Part shown: in pieces, positions 22,829 through 34,381 of the stretch
Position numbering within the stretch: position 1 is the first letter of the stretch
Layout: every line of letters begins with the position of its first letter
Assembly (NCBI GenBank): GCA_010015805.1
Contig: ML978123.1
Coordinates: forward strand, 3,100,001-3,164,000
Source of the DNA: Rhizodiscina lignyota
Taxonomy: Eukaryota; Ascomycota; Dothideomycetes; Aulographales; Rhizodiscinaceae
Reading direction: 5' to 3'
DNA length: 64,000 bases
Made by a program: the position numbers and the translations under genes
The notes under the pieces: generated by a model
The model's input: the letters and a program-made list of their open reading frames with translations, nothing else
What the model was told of the DNA's origin: nothing
Databases searched by the model: none

Positions 22829-25036
22829 TTACGACGTCTCGTCCATCGCCTCGCCCACACTCCGATACACATGGCCCACCGCGCCCTGCACCTCGCTCCA
22901 CTCCGCCATCAACTGCCTCTCCACGTTCTCGGGAACCCACGCATCCTCCCTGGCCGCCAACTTGCTCGCGTTCCCGGCCCACGTGTGGAACTTGCTCAGC
23001 AGCTGCGAGTCCTCCGAATTCACACTTCCAATGCGCTCAGGCACGTGCTGGAGTAGCGCCTCGGTGACATGGTCGAGCTTCTTGACCTGCGGGGAGCGTA
23101 CGTCAAATTCTTCGAATAGATCTGTGTCCTGAATGGGGAGTGGATTGTATAAACTTAGAGGAAAGGAATGGCTTACGAAGCGGTCCAGGTGAAATTCGAC
23201 TTGCAGAGAGTTGGAGCGGCCGATGAGTTGCAGGAGATCTTTGCAGATCTTGTTGCGCTCTTCGCGCATCTCCCTCTCCAGCGCAGTGTCGTTCTCTCCT
23301 TCTAATGAGCCAGTCTTCCAGAACAAGTCGACGAGATAGAAACGCGTGGCAATTGAGCTAGCATCCATAGTGGCCTTCTGGATGGCAATCTGTTGGTTGC
23401 GTTGCTCTGTTGCCTCGTCGACTTGACTCTGGTTCGCCTTGCCGTTTAGAAAATCCTGAAGCTGGCGGTAGGGATTTACAGGAGTGTCGGGCAAGGAGGG
23501 GATTGCCTTGCACGCATCCAAGCATTCTTTAATTAGTGCTCTCTGCTTTGACGGGTCTTGCTTCGCCTTGGATGATGTCGATTCTGCGTCAGACAACGGC
23601 ATGATGGACTGATACACATTGACAATGCGCGTGAAACCTGTGAGCTCGGACATGGTGCCATATGTCTGGGACTCGAAGCTGTTGTTGAAGATGTGCACAT
23701 CATCGCGTTCGAGTGGGAGAGGCGTCTCTCGAGAGGAGGGAGCGAAGGAGAACGCAAGCTCGACACATTTCTCGCCTAGCTGCTGCATGATCTTGACGTC
23801 AACGAAAGTCTTCCAGAAGATGCGTCTTGCCAGTTCTTGCGTGATGAAGTCGATTTGCGACACCGGCTTTCCCTCCGAGTCGAAGCCCTGCTGCTGTTGA
23901 ACCTGTAGATCAGTAGGCGGCAACTCGAGACTTCGCACGATAGTCAGAGTCTCGGCGAGATATCTCCGGCACTGCGGTGCACGATTGCTGCTAGCGTGGG
24001 CTTGAGCAATGAAGTAGCTCGTTACAGCGTCGTAAATGTTCAGCTCATCTCGGTCCAAGTAGGCAGGGCCACGCGCGGTCGTGCAGGTGCGCAGGCAGTG
24101 GTCAACGAGAGATTTATGATCGCGGAACATGTGCTCCTTGCCTGCAGCTCGAAGTTGCATGCGCGAGCGTTTCGGGAAAGCCGCTACGAGAGCACCAACC
24201 ATGGCTGCGATCAGCGCGACAAAATATCGGTTGTGGACATCGTCGCGACGGCGAAACGCTTGCATGAAGGTCGTCTCGTGAGGGAAAGGGGCAAGTGGGT
24301 GAACGTAGGTGAAGAAGTCGGCAATCATGCGCTCGACAACATCCAGCGAGCAAATTGACTCGGCGGACATGGTTGTAGGCACAGAAGATAGAGCTGCAAG
24401 TGCTTGTGCCGCATGAGTGGGAGACGACGGAGAGGACGGCCCCGATGGTTCATCTGCTTCCAGTCGCCGGCGCTTGATAGCTTCAGCATGTCGATTTGGA
24501 GGACCTCGTCGTCGGCTGGGCCTATCGAACGTACAAGGGATGTCGAGGTTCGCGCATGCGCGACATGGCGGGCCTTGCTCGTCACACTGCAAACACCAAA
24601 GGCATTAGAGAGACTATATCATTGCTATTCAGCGTGAACCACATCAGAGCTCACTCACCTTGACCTTCCGTATGCTGCAAGAATCGCAAGCCTTCCTCAA
24701 CCGGTTCGTCCTTGGACTCGAACCATCCGGTGGCGGCGCGTTCACTCCAGCCGTGCCCTGATGTCCTGGCGACTGATCAGATATTCCTCCTGCTCCATTT
24801 GGGCCATCATTATCAATCTTCGTCCGATTGCTAAGCTCCGCGATAGTAGCTTCAACCCCCGAGTATGAATTGTGGTCAACAGGCCCGCCGTAGTTTGCCT
24901 GTTCCGACAGCGCAGCGCTGAGCTGCAGCTGGTCGATGGCAGAGGGCGACGAGGACTGCGGAGGCGCGGTCGCAGCGGGGTAGGCGGACTGGTAATGCTC
25001 GTCGGGAGGAGGGTAATGCGACAATCGCGAGTCCAT
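22829..25036 (-). CDS. Zn2Cys6 fungal transcription factor
   Basis: Three exons (25036-24659, 24586-23177, 23128-22829) give 695 residues with phase-0 introns. The binuclear zinc cluster (C-x2-C-x6-C-x6-C-x2-C-x6-C) spans residues 117-144 and is split by intron 1 right after R-K-V-K. A basic linker R-R-R-G-P-P-N-R-H-A-E-A-I-K follows. The central region (about 190-480) has the helical middle-homology pattern seen in fungal Zn-cluster activators. The N-terminal 110 residues are Pro/Ser/Gln-rich. It should be a nuclear DNA-binding regulator of RNA polymerase II genes. The target is unknown. Splicing at the GTAAGT overlapping the stop could extend the C-terminus. Confidence 0.92.
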
Positions 25037-25834
25037 CGCGTCGAGAATGGTGTTGCGCCGTAATCTCGGTCTCTTTTCGGGTGGAGAGTTTCAACGACGA
25101 CGTCGCGGCGAATCTGGGGAAAAGATGGAATAAATCCGCGAGGTTGTAACGGTGGCGATGGCGACGATGCGATGCGGCGAGGTCGGCCGGGAGCGTTGTT
25201 GTTGTGAAGAAGGGAAAGGGTGGTGCAAGCTATTTGACGTGCGCGCCAAGACGTGTACTCTACGACAGAGTCGAGGTGGCGAGTGTCGCCACGAAAGCAT
25301 CAATTCGAAGGGACACGCTCACTAAACGCTCACACACGCGATTGAGCAATAGCTTGACGACGGGTTGTTCTCAATGCGCTGCCTGCGACTTCACATCGCG
25401 GCCGAAAGAGACGATGTTGACAAGTGAAGCTGCAGCGGCAAGTTCCGAGACCAACTCTGCACTTCATTTGAAAGAGTATTCGTTCCTTTCGCGTTCATAA
25501 TCCCCTATTTGATTCGATGGATAGACAGAGGCAATTACTCTATCATTACTTTATATCCAGCGGAAAGGGATGCTCTCCATTCGGTAAATTTTGCGCGATT
25601 CTATCTATCACATACCCTCATTGAGTGAGTATCACTGCTCAGATGATGCGAAAGGCATACCTTCTCCTACTGGTGTCGTAGGTCTCGTATGGAAATGTAA
25701 ATGTACTTTTCTCGTCATGATGACCCATGAACAATCCTTCCAATCTGTTGACATAAGGCGCCACGCTGTATATCCCAATGGGCCAATGCGTCTGAAGTCG
25801 CCAAATCGATCCGGAACAGCGACCTCCTGCTCGG
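25037..25834. promoter_or_regulatory. Promoter region of the Zn2Cys6 gene and flank of the monooxygenase remnant
   Basis: This stretch lies upstream of the transcription factor. It contains short frames on both strands without recognisable features. The last 200 bases may hold further, unrecognisable remnants of the monooxygenase that follows. Confidence 0.4.
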
Positions 25835-26222
25835 TATACAGAGAATGGACTCGTCTTGAGCGATGGAACAGAGCTGAAGGCGGATTTCATTGTATATGCG
25901 ACCGGGTTTGTTGGTGACTCGCGCACTGTTCCCCGCTCCATTGTCAGTCCCAAAATCGGAGATCAGCTGTATGACATTGGGGGAGAGTGGATCCTGAACG
26001 TGAACCTCGCACTCTCTTAGATATACGGGACGTAAGTTATTGTCTCCCGGCGAATAATAATTGTCGCTCGAATTTCTTACTCTGAAATGAGCTAACCTGA
26101 GTCTTTGAATAGATCCTGGAATATGTTTCACGGTAGGGGGCATTGCTACGTCCAGATTCGGGGGCAGGTTCATTACGTTACAAATCAAGCCCATGCCGAT
26201 GGGTATGCCGCTGGTAGTATGA
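25835..26222 (+). pseudogene. Remnant of a flavin-containing monooxygenase
   Basis: The frame from 25835 reads T-E-N-G-L-V-L-S-D-G-T-E-L-K-A-D, then I-V-Y-A-T-G-F, the typical segment before the second dinucleotide-binding site of class B flavin monooxygenases. After about 45 codons the similarity jumps frame (a W-G-x-V-D-P block) and a stop intervenes. It resumes after an intron-like gap with H-P-G-I-C-F-T-V-G-G and F-I-T-L-Q-I-K, the usual C-terminal block, ending in TGA at 26220-26222. The N-terminal FAD and NADPH domains (about 400 residues) are missing. I read this as a decayed 3' fragment of a host gene and not as a short functional protein. Confidence 0.7.
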
Positions 26223-26449
26223 CAAACCTGGCATGGAGCTTTCTGTTAAGCACACAAATCCAAGCCACAACTATAGATTTATGGTTGGTACTTGGCTTGC
26301 CCCTCATGGTCTGATTGAGGTTCAGGAGAGGCGTCAAAGACTCAGTTCAAGCAGCAAACCTGGTCTTATTTCATGTGGTATCTACTAGCGATACAATTGT
26401 TGATTTGCTGAGATACAATTGACATATAACCCACCACACGTCCCGCGCA

Positions 26450-29400
26450 TTAGTTCGCAACGCCAAAAGCTTCTGGGAAGTGATATCGTACTGGCTGCAG
26501 GATTTCCTGGAGCTGCTTCTGATCATACTTAACATTCTGATCGATCTTATGAAGCGGGTCGCGCCAAAAGACCGCGGTTGGTTTCAAAGTTTCTACATTC
26601 CAGAAATAGACGCCATCGTGCACTCCATCGTCGTCACTGGTGCGCCGAACCTCCCAACCGTCCGGAATCGGTTGCGATAAGATGTATGACGGCAGAGGCA
26701 ACTCCAAAATCTTCCGTTTCGCTTCCTCCTCGTCTGTCTCGTACGATTCTGGCAATGTAAATGGGGCTGGGTGGCGCTTCCCAAATGCAGGCTCTACAAC
26801 CAGGGTTGCTTCGATGCCAGAGCTATTTATGGGCTTGACAAGACTTACTACAGAAATGAGATTAGAGAGTTCATCCATGTATAGAGTTGCACCACTTACC
26901 TCTAGCCCCTCGTGCAAAGTCCACACTCTCTTTGACTTTGAATTCTATCCATCCGAGAGCTTCGTTGACGTTGGTTGTGCGATAGAACCTGATCTTGATC
27001 GTGCTCGACAGCTTTACGTTCCTTTTAACGTTAGAATGTAGTAGATGATGACATAAGACGAGCATACATTGTATAGTCACGCCAAAATGGGTCAGTGCTC
27101 TTTTTAACGTCAGATGAATCGTGTTTCTGCTTGTCACACCATGTAGTAAAAAAGACACTCGGTCGACCTGCATTCAGTTAGTCTCATCTGATTCATCTTG
27201 CCATGAGACTATTATCCCATACGGAAACCTAGTATTTTGGGAACCTCGCTGAGATACAATGAGCTTATAATGATTTGCCTCCCCGAGAGACTATCCGCGA
27301 TTGCCTCCTGCTTCTTCCTCAGGGTTTCAGTAAGTTGATCGCACATCGCCCTGCACTCAATGAGGTTAGATTGATGCTCATGATACCATCCCTGAATTTC
27401 TTCGAAGGAGTTGGCCATCCCTTGGCTCAGAGCGGTCGCAGTCTGAGCGGCCAGCGCTCTAGCCCGATCTAAAAGCCGAAATTCGCGCCATTTACCGAGA
27501 ATCAAAGCACCGGTAGCAAAGAATAGGATGTCCCAGACTAGCCCAAGGATATCATCCAAGATGGTCCACAGGCCTGCGACCAAGTTCGTTGCTTGCCGAA
27601 GCGGACAGTTACAAAGCTCTGGACAATGAGAGAGCGGAAGAACAGATGCGTCATCTATGAGCTTGTCAAGCCAATGATAGGAATTGAGACCGTCTGGCGA
27701 TTCGAACCTGTGGAAATTTGCTGCTAGGTCAATTGTAGTCTTTAGCACCTCAATCACTTCCTCTTGATCATCATTCGCCCAGCCCTTAAAAGATGCTCGC
27801 AGTTTCTCAAAGGCACCATCTACGGCAGTTACGACGTATTTGGTCGCGAGATACACTGCATATGTTGTATTCTGTGCCAAGGGAAACTCACTGAAACCGA
27901 TGTCGCTTCCCAGTTTATGGCTGAAGACAGTATACGGTGTGGCAGTGTATTTTGGAACAGTCCTTCGAAATAAAGAAGCATGTTTGTCATCCCTCTGGAA
28001 TTCTTTCTGGTATCGAGTTGAGATGGTCCAAAGTGGTGAAACAGCTTTTTCATTCTGGGATCCTTGCCAGTGGCTTAGTTTCCCTGCGGCAAGCTTGACG
28101 CCGTTTGCATTGGATTGTCTTTCAATGGCTGAACGTACTCTTTCGCGAACAGATAGAACAATATTGGTGAATTCCCGTTCATCGATATGGTGGTCTGGTT
28201 TTCCGTGCTTTTCATCTTCAGCTTTGACAGCATTAGCCAGCTCCGAACGATCAAAGTTCCATTTCATCTTGGCAGCGGCCTTATAACATTGCTCCTCCAC
28301 AACGGTGCGAGCAAGCCAACCACTTTTTCTCCAGTCCAGGTGATGGAATGCTCGTTTGAGGGGCAGCTCGAAAGCTTCCTTGCCGGCGGATGGAGAGTAC
28401 TTTGAGCGAAGGACTTTTGCAATCATGCAGGGAGCATAGTCAGACGCCATTTCCCCATCATCCGGAGTCCAAGTACTCGATTGACTGCGGTGTGTGCTAG
28501 TGCTTGTGGAGCGCACTGGTTTGGTCATCAGTGCAGGACCAGAGCTCCCTAAATTAAGGTTGAGTACGAATCCTAACAAGAATACAATCGAGAACTTACC
28601 CTCAGGCTTGTTTGATGGAAGATCTTGCTCCATGTTAGGCCCAGCGACAGTAACTGACTGAGCCTCGACGACAGTCTCCTCTTCATCATCCTCACCGACG
28701 GGTAGGATAACGGTCTCAAGCCATTCCTTGATCAGATTGCGGTGTTTCAGGATGACATTCTTGTCAATTCCTTCCGCTTGAAGATCTCTTTCAGCAGCCT
28801 CGGTCGTTTGTTTGGCTTGCTCCTCGGGATGTTCCATCCTCGGCACTTGAGAGTAGGCTGGAACGTTTTCTTTCCCTTCCTGTAAATCTCTATAAGTTCT
28901 GACGAACACTTGAATAATATCTGCTTGCTGCTTCAGGTACTCCAGAGCCTCCCTTTGGCTAGCTGATGATTCATGCGAGGCTTCGCGCAAAGCGTCCGTG
29001 CTAAACTTTGGTCATTTCAAAGACAACATTTTCCCGATCAGAGCGCTCACGTTAGCATTGTGTGCAAAATCGCCAAATTCCCTGTATGTCGCTGCAGCTT
29101 TTCTCGTGCCGATCCAATATCGCCAAGCATATCTGCCAGGATGTATTTGGAGCGGCTTGTCGCGCGTTTGATCCAAGAGGCACTCGTGTTAAGGTCTCCG
29201 TATTTGCTCCGTATTGCTTCCACACCGTGTAAGGACTCTGCACAAGCTTCAGCAAGCTCTTTAAGCTCATCTTGCTGTGGAACAAGGAGGTCGCAGTCTC
29301 GGTTTTTCTCAGACTCCCAAAATCGATGAATATTCCGGAGGACCAGATGGCGTTTCCAACGTCTCGGCCAAGGTCTCTTAGTTCAGAGCCAGAGTTCTTG

Positions 29401-29573
29401 CATTTTTCGTACACCTGCTGATTGTAAGTTTCATCATCTCGAGACAGGCCGTGGCGAAGCGGCAGAGCGCGGATAAAGTACGCCAGCACATAGTGGGGAT
29501 GGAATGCTCGACCTACTGAGAATGCGAACTGAACGACAGTGAAGAAATCACCGACGCTGTACCCGAAACTCAT
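26450..29573 (-). CDS. Large protein with fungal NLR-type N-terminal domain, one frame slip
   Basis: Seven exons are predicted (29573-29517, 29414-29051, 29000-28600, 28548-27223, 27167-27068, 27021-26900, 26847-26450), about 920 residues. Residues 1-15 (M-S-F-G-Y-S-V-G-D-F-F) match the start of N-terminal domains found on fungal STAND/NLR and related proteins, but no NACHT or NB-ARC nucleotide-binding motif follows. A hydrophobic stretch lies near W-T-I-L-D-D-I-L-G-L-V-W. The C-terminal exons contain D-G-W-E-V-R-R-T, a WW-like turn. All splice phases agree except within exon 2, where one base is lacking around 29,345: the frame before it (S-E-L-R-D-L-G-R-D-V-G) and after it (L-V-L-R-N-I-H-R-F-W) are both protein-like. 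This is either a recent disabling change or an assembly error. The donor at 27222 could alternatively be 27228. Confidence 0.6.
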
Positions 29574-30244
29574 CGTTGAAAAGTTTCAGGGAGTTGTGTC
29601 AACGGGACATGTGAAACAGCGAAAGGAGATTCAACCTTAGCGTTAGGAGAGGAGAGCTGAAAGCAGTCGAGATACCAACGGTTAGAATATCAGCCGTTCT
29701 TCTAGAAGTAAAGCAGGATCGATTTGATCGATGAGAACATGAAAGCAGCGAAAGGAATTTAGCAATGACTTATATCGAGAAATTAGGACAGCCTTGCGAA
29801 ATACTCAGCCGCAGAGCCCCGCATGCTGAGTTCTCAGCCTCGATGCTGGGAGACCGCGAGGCTGCATGAAGATTCGCGAAAGTGGACGAATGATAAACCT
29901 GCAAGGTGCTGGACCACTAAGCCCGAGTGTGTGGCCACGATATCTACCTCTACAAGTAGGTAAACATGAAACAACAGTTATGAGCAGTGACACTGTCAAT
30001 TCAGTGGCTAATGATTCCTACATGTAGAGTTTCATTGGTGCGGAGTGACATTCATGTTGGGGAAAGTTGTACAGATAAATCCGAGATTTTGCCGTACTCG
30101 GGCCAGGGCCCGGGGGAGAAATGCCAAGACATTTGCCGAGCTAGCAAACATGCGCCTCACACTCCACCACGAAAATTGCCGAAACGACATCTTCACGACA
30201 ACGACACCCCACATATCCATCTGCGAACAGAGAAATCAGTCAAG
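29574..30244. other. Divergent promoter, NLR-type gene / eL42
   Basis: No gene is evident in these 671 bases. It holds the 5' flank of the ribosomal protein gene, with a GC-rich string (ggccagggcccggggg) near 30,100. Confidence 0.4.
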
Positions 30245-30969
30245 ATGGTAAGAACTAGTCCCATTTTTAATCCTACAATTGGTCGTGATGCGATGGCGAT
30301 GGAAAATCTGCTACACCGAGACACGAAGGCGAACCGACAGCAACAGCGAGTCACAACTTGATAGAATCACCGCGCAATCAATCCGACCCTTTTAGAGCCC
30401 GATGATACGACAAGGGCGGTTGGAAGCTACCGCGAACTTAACATCCTCTTCAACGCCGCAAAATCAATCAAAGAAACAACCCCCATACCCATGGCCAAGG
30501 GACGACGACGAAAGATCCTTGGGCACCATGCTTCTGTGCTTTTGAGTTTTGTGGAATATATGAGGACCTGTAACTGATGAGATACAATCCAGGTCAACGT
30601 TCCAAAGACCCGACGAACCTACTGCAAGGGCAAAGACTGCAAGAAGCACACCCAGCACAAGGTCACACAGTACAAGGCTGGCAAGGTCCGCGATCCCCGT
30701 CCTGCCCTCTATACTTCCCGCCTCTAATGTGATCGAAACCTTAGGCCTCCCTCTTCGCACAAGGAAAGCGCCGATACGACCGCAAACAGTCTGGTTACGG
30801 TGGTCAGACGAAGCCCGTGTTCCACAAGAAGGCCAAGACCACGAAGAAGGTTGTCCTACGGCTAGAATGCACGGCGTGCAAGACCAAGGCCCAGCTGGCG
30901 CTCAAGCGATGCAAGCACTTTGAGTTAGGCGGCGACAAGAAGACTAAGGGTGCGGCGCTGGTTTTCTAG
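30245..30969 (+). CDS. RPL42: 60S ribosomal protein eL42 (L44e)
   Basis: Three exons (30245-30247, 30593-30685, 30745-30969) give exactly 106 residues, the length of yeast Rpl42. The first exon is just the ATG, followed by a 345-nt intron, a common arrangement in fungal ribosomal protein genes. The sequence [12 protein letters not shown] starts the mature protein, and the C4 zinc site includes C-K-G-K-D-C and C-T-A-C. Residue 56 is Pro, in T-K-P-V-F-H; this is the residue that in yeasts is Pro in cycloheximide-sensitive strains and Gln in resistant ones, so the allele predicts sensitivity. It acts near the ribosomal E site. Confidence 0.97.
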
Positions 30970-31223
30970 ACGTGTTGCATGGGCTTCTGGTTCTTGTTTC
31001 CTTCTTTGCATAAGGATACGATGGGGAGCTTTCCTGCTCAGTGAATGGAGATGGCAAAATTGAATGGTTTCGACGTGCAATACTTCAGAGAGTGCAGAAC
31101 ACTAGAGCATGCTGCAGGAGCTATACAATAGGGATCGTCAAATGCTGAATCGATTCTGCCATCTACATGGTCTTGAGGTATTGTGCTTTTGATGAGTAAA
31201 CAATTGCGGAGCCTATCGGCCCT

Positions 31224-32970
31224 TCAACTCTGCTGCATTTCCTCGTCCTCTTCCATCCTGCACAACCAAGTAGACAAACCCCAAAGTGCGCTTATCGCCT
31301 CCGCTCTGTCTTCGGACAGGAAAAGATCGAACCAGCGAGATCGTGAAATATGTAGCATGTTCTCTTCCGATTCTGTCAGTTCTGAATCTGGCCATTCTCC
31401 AGCTGTGATGGCATCCAAATATTGCTGGTGGACCCGAAGCTTTGATATGCTGATATGGTGATTGAGTGCAGAGACCAGGAAAACCTACCAGCATGTCAGC
31501 TTGCGAACAGAACTCTACTCGGCAACAAAGCTATACCTCATCGTACTCAGAACCTTTCATTCTTCCAATCGGCTCGTACACTACCTTTGGGTCCCAGTAC
31601 CCGACTCCAGGCTTAAGCACCTTCCACGCCTCTACCGCCCTCTTGACCGTCGGCTTTCCATCGGGATGTTTTGGCCTCCCGACAACATCATTAAGACCAC
31701 CGACACCACCCGACTCAGCCCCCTTTCCCACACCCAATACCTCAACTTTATCTACCACCGCATCGCCAATCTCCCCGCCCAATCCCCCACCCCATCTCGC
31801 CCTCTCCGTCCACCACTGGCCCTCCCCAGGCTTCTTTTCCACCCTCCCACACCTCGCCCGCTCCTGCGCTAAGAGCAACATCGCAGCAACCTCACTCACC
31901 CCATCGACCACACTCTCAAGACTGTCCGTCTCAAACCGCGTCTCGCTCCGACAGCTTACGCCGAAGATCGGGCCCTCCAGCCAGCGCTGCTGGGCGCGCT
32001 CGCGTTCAGGTGGGATCCGCCACACGCTGTAGGCGAGCTTAACGGGGGTGAGCAGATTACCGGTGAGTAAAAGAGGGGGGCGACGCGGTGGTTGGATGGA
32101 AAGGCCGAAGGGCCAGATGCAGGATTCGATCAGGCAGCGGACCGTGTCGAGGCGGTGCGTGTCGGGCATTTCGGAACCGGTCGACATACGGTGGCCGCGG
32201 TAGGTGCCTGGGGGGTAGACTGGGCTGGGTTTGGCTGATGGATGGTGTCTGCTTGATGGGACGCGCGGAGGAGCAGTCGAATGGAGACCATCTGTTTTCG
32301 CGCGTTTTCGTGGTTCATCTGTGGAGGGGCTTTGGGCCTTGACATCCAGTCCTCCGGCATTTGAAGAATTCTCCTCGGCAGCTTGCTCATCAGATGGGTC
32401 CTTGTCTTTCGGTAGAATATATTCGTCTTGTGAAGTGTCCCAGTAAGATGCCATCCCGTCCAAACCTTCCCAGAAACGCCTCAACTGAGCCAGTCGTGGG
32501 GTATTAGCGTCTGGCCGGGTTCGGCCAGCGAGCATGTCATACCCTGTCTCGTTCGGTACGAGTGCTTCTCGAAGGCGAATGGAGAAGTCTCTGAAGCCGG
32601 GAGCCTCGCGTCCATTGTGCAGCTGCTTTGCATCGGCCGGTGGATAGTTGTCCAGCTCAGTTTCAGTGTGCCGCTCCCGATTAGTCCATGAAACAGGCGG
32701 GAGATATTCGCAGGGGATGATATCATTTATCGCAACATCCGAAGTGGTTTTCAGATTCAAAGATTGCAATAGATCAACTTTGAGATCGGACGGTCTTCGG
32801 ACTTCAGAAATTCTCTTTTGTAGATTTGAAATAGATGAGCCATTTGCGGTCTTTGATGATTCATCAAGAGTGAGTGCGCTCAGACTGGGGAAGCGGATTG
32901 ATGTCGGCAGCGGAGGCGGCTGTCTCTCCTGGGTTGGATCTCTCCTCCCAGCAAAGATATTTGCTTCAGT
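31224..32970 (-). CDS. Conserved hypothetical protein, 5' exon unresolved
   Basis: A long exon (32970 to about 31550) reads without stops and contains R-C-L-I-E-S-C-I-W-P-F-G-L-S-I, L-L-L-T-G-N-L-L-T-P-V-K-L-A and F-G-V-S-C-R-S-E-T-R-F, which look conserved. A final exon from near 31,460 or 31,470 to 31,224 carries V-H-Q-Q-Y-L-D-A-I and ends E-E-M-Q-Q-S. The join could use GTATAG (after Y-D-E) with AAAG, or GTACGA two codons earlier. The first exon lacks an ATG and must receive an upstream exon; the acceptor could be 32972 (TGATAG). A candidate first exon is M-F-G-I-L-G-G-G at 33314 with a GTGAGT donor. The protein is Ser/Pro-rich in its first third. Function unknown. Confidence 0.6.
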
Positions 32971-33736
32971 CTATCAGCCAGTGTCTTCTTTATAAATGGC
33001 AATCTTCTCGTTTGAAAAACATGGCAGCAGGTCTTAGTAATAGAGATAAAATCTTGAAGATCGGCTTGAAGGCCGGTACGGAAACCTGACATGAAAACAA
33101 CGAGGGAGAAAATCGGATATGGGTTCATTCTCTTTCGTGCATATAGATTAGACATAAGAACCGCATAATCAGTCGCATTATCCAGCAAGGCTACGCCCAT
33201 CGTCGTTTCTGGGTCCAAGAGACGGTGATGTCACATGGAAATTTGGGCATGGGAGGATGAAATGTGGGCAAAGAAGCGAACGAACTCACAGCCGCCACCC
33301 AGGATGCCGAACATCTTGTATTCTCCTTAACCGCACCCAAATACTCCGCACTCTTCGATCATCGCCAGTTAGTTGTCGACGTGTGCTTTCATCTGGGTTT
33401 GCAGATAACGTTAGAGATGTGGTTGGAATGTCGGTCTTTCACGCTTGTCATGCACCCCTTACCCTCCGACCCAATGCGCTGGGCTCTGCAGTGGTTCATG
33501 CGCAGAGCCGCTGTTTCGAGAGGGAAATTGGAAATTAACCAAGATGACAACGCGCCAAAAAGGTATCACGATTGCTAGCATAAATGTAGCTACCAATTTA
33601 TGTACAAAAGGACGTGATGAAGTTGCCGCTCAGAACTCCTCGCATTGCGAAGCGAGTGTCGCCAGAAGCCTGCTAACGAACGACAACTTGTGAGTACAAG
33701 CCACAACTGTCCATTCTGAATCAACTATCCGTACCC
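32971..33736. other. Region holding the undetermined 5' exon(s) of the preceding gene
   Basis: A minus-strand frame from 33200 reads M-G-V-A-L-L-D-N-A-T-D-Y-A-V-L and may be an internal exon, and 33314 is a possible start with a GTGAGT donor at 33289. I could not find one chain that keeps the frame through all these pieces. A 104-codon plus-strand frame (33264-33578) starts with GTG and is not called. Confidence 0.35.
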
Positions 33737-34381
33737 TTATGCTGTCGCGGCCTGTGTCACAGTCTCTATTTCCACCTTTGGTAGCGGTGCATTGGTACCA
33801 CCCAAATCTGTCTGCTTGGCCTTAGGGTTCTTCGTGTAGTAATTTGAAATGGCGGACTTGATCGCGTCCTCCGCAAGCATAGAACAATGCACTGTTGAAA
33901 CGGCATGTCAGCACCTTATTCTCCAACCATCGAGTGCCATCAACTTACGCTTGACGGGTGGCAAGCACAGCTCCTTTGCAATCTCTGTATTCCTTATCTT
34001 CGCCGCATCCTCCAACGTCATGCCTCTCACGAGCTCAGTCAGATAACTTGAACTCGCAATCGCCGAGCCGCAGCCAAAGGTCTTGAACTTGACGTCGCTG
34101 ATGGTATTGTCGTTGGGATCAACGCGGATCTGGAGCTTCATCACATCGCCGCACGCTGGCGCGCCGACGAGACCCGTACCGACGTCCGTATCGTTCTTCG
34201 GCATCGATCCGACATTTCGCGGGCGATTATAGTGGTCTAATACTTTCTCATGATAGCTCCTTCGAGAATTGGCCTGCGATACAGCTGGTGCGGTTGCTCG
34301 TACTGAAGATGATGTTATGACAGGGCGAGTGGCGGCAGAGGAGAGCAACCGCGGTGCGGCTGTGATAGCGCGACGGAACAT
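33737..34381 (-). CDS. ISU1: Mitochondrial Fe-S cluster scaffold protein
   Basis: Two exons (34381-33949, 33891-33737) give 195 residues. The first 40 residues form an Arg/Ser/Ala-rich mitochondrial presequence. The mature part opens Y-H-E-K-V-L-D-H-Y-N-R-P-R-N-V-G, typical of IscU. The three cluster-binding cysteines are at about residues 77 (A-P-A-C-G-D), 104 (F-G-C-G-S) and 147 (H-C-S). L-P-P-V-K at 140-144 is the site bound by the Ssq1/HscA-type chaperone, and the splice lies directly after it. The protein assembles [2Fe-2S] clusters with Nfs1-Isd11, frataxin and ferredoxin in the matrix. The C-terminal tail is about 25 residues longer than bacterial IscU, as in other fungi. Confidence 0.97.

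Noticed and set aside
27840-28286. Plus-strand frame of 148 codons
   Set aside because: Antisense to the long conserved exon of the NLR-type gene.
33264-33578. 104-codon plus-strand frame
   Set aside because: It starts with GTG, which fungi do not normally use, and matches no family.
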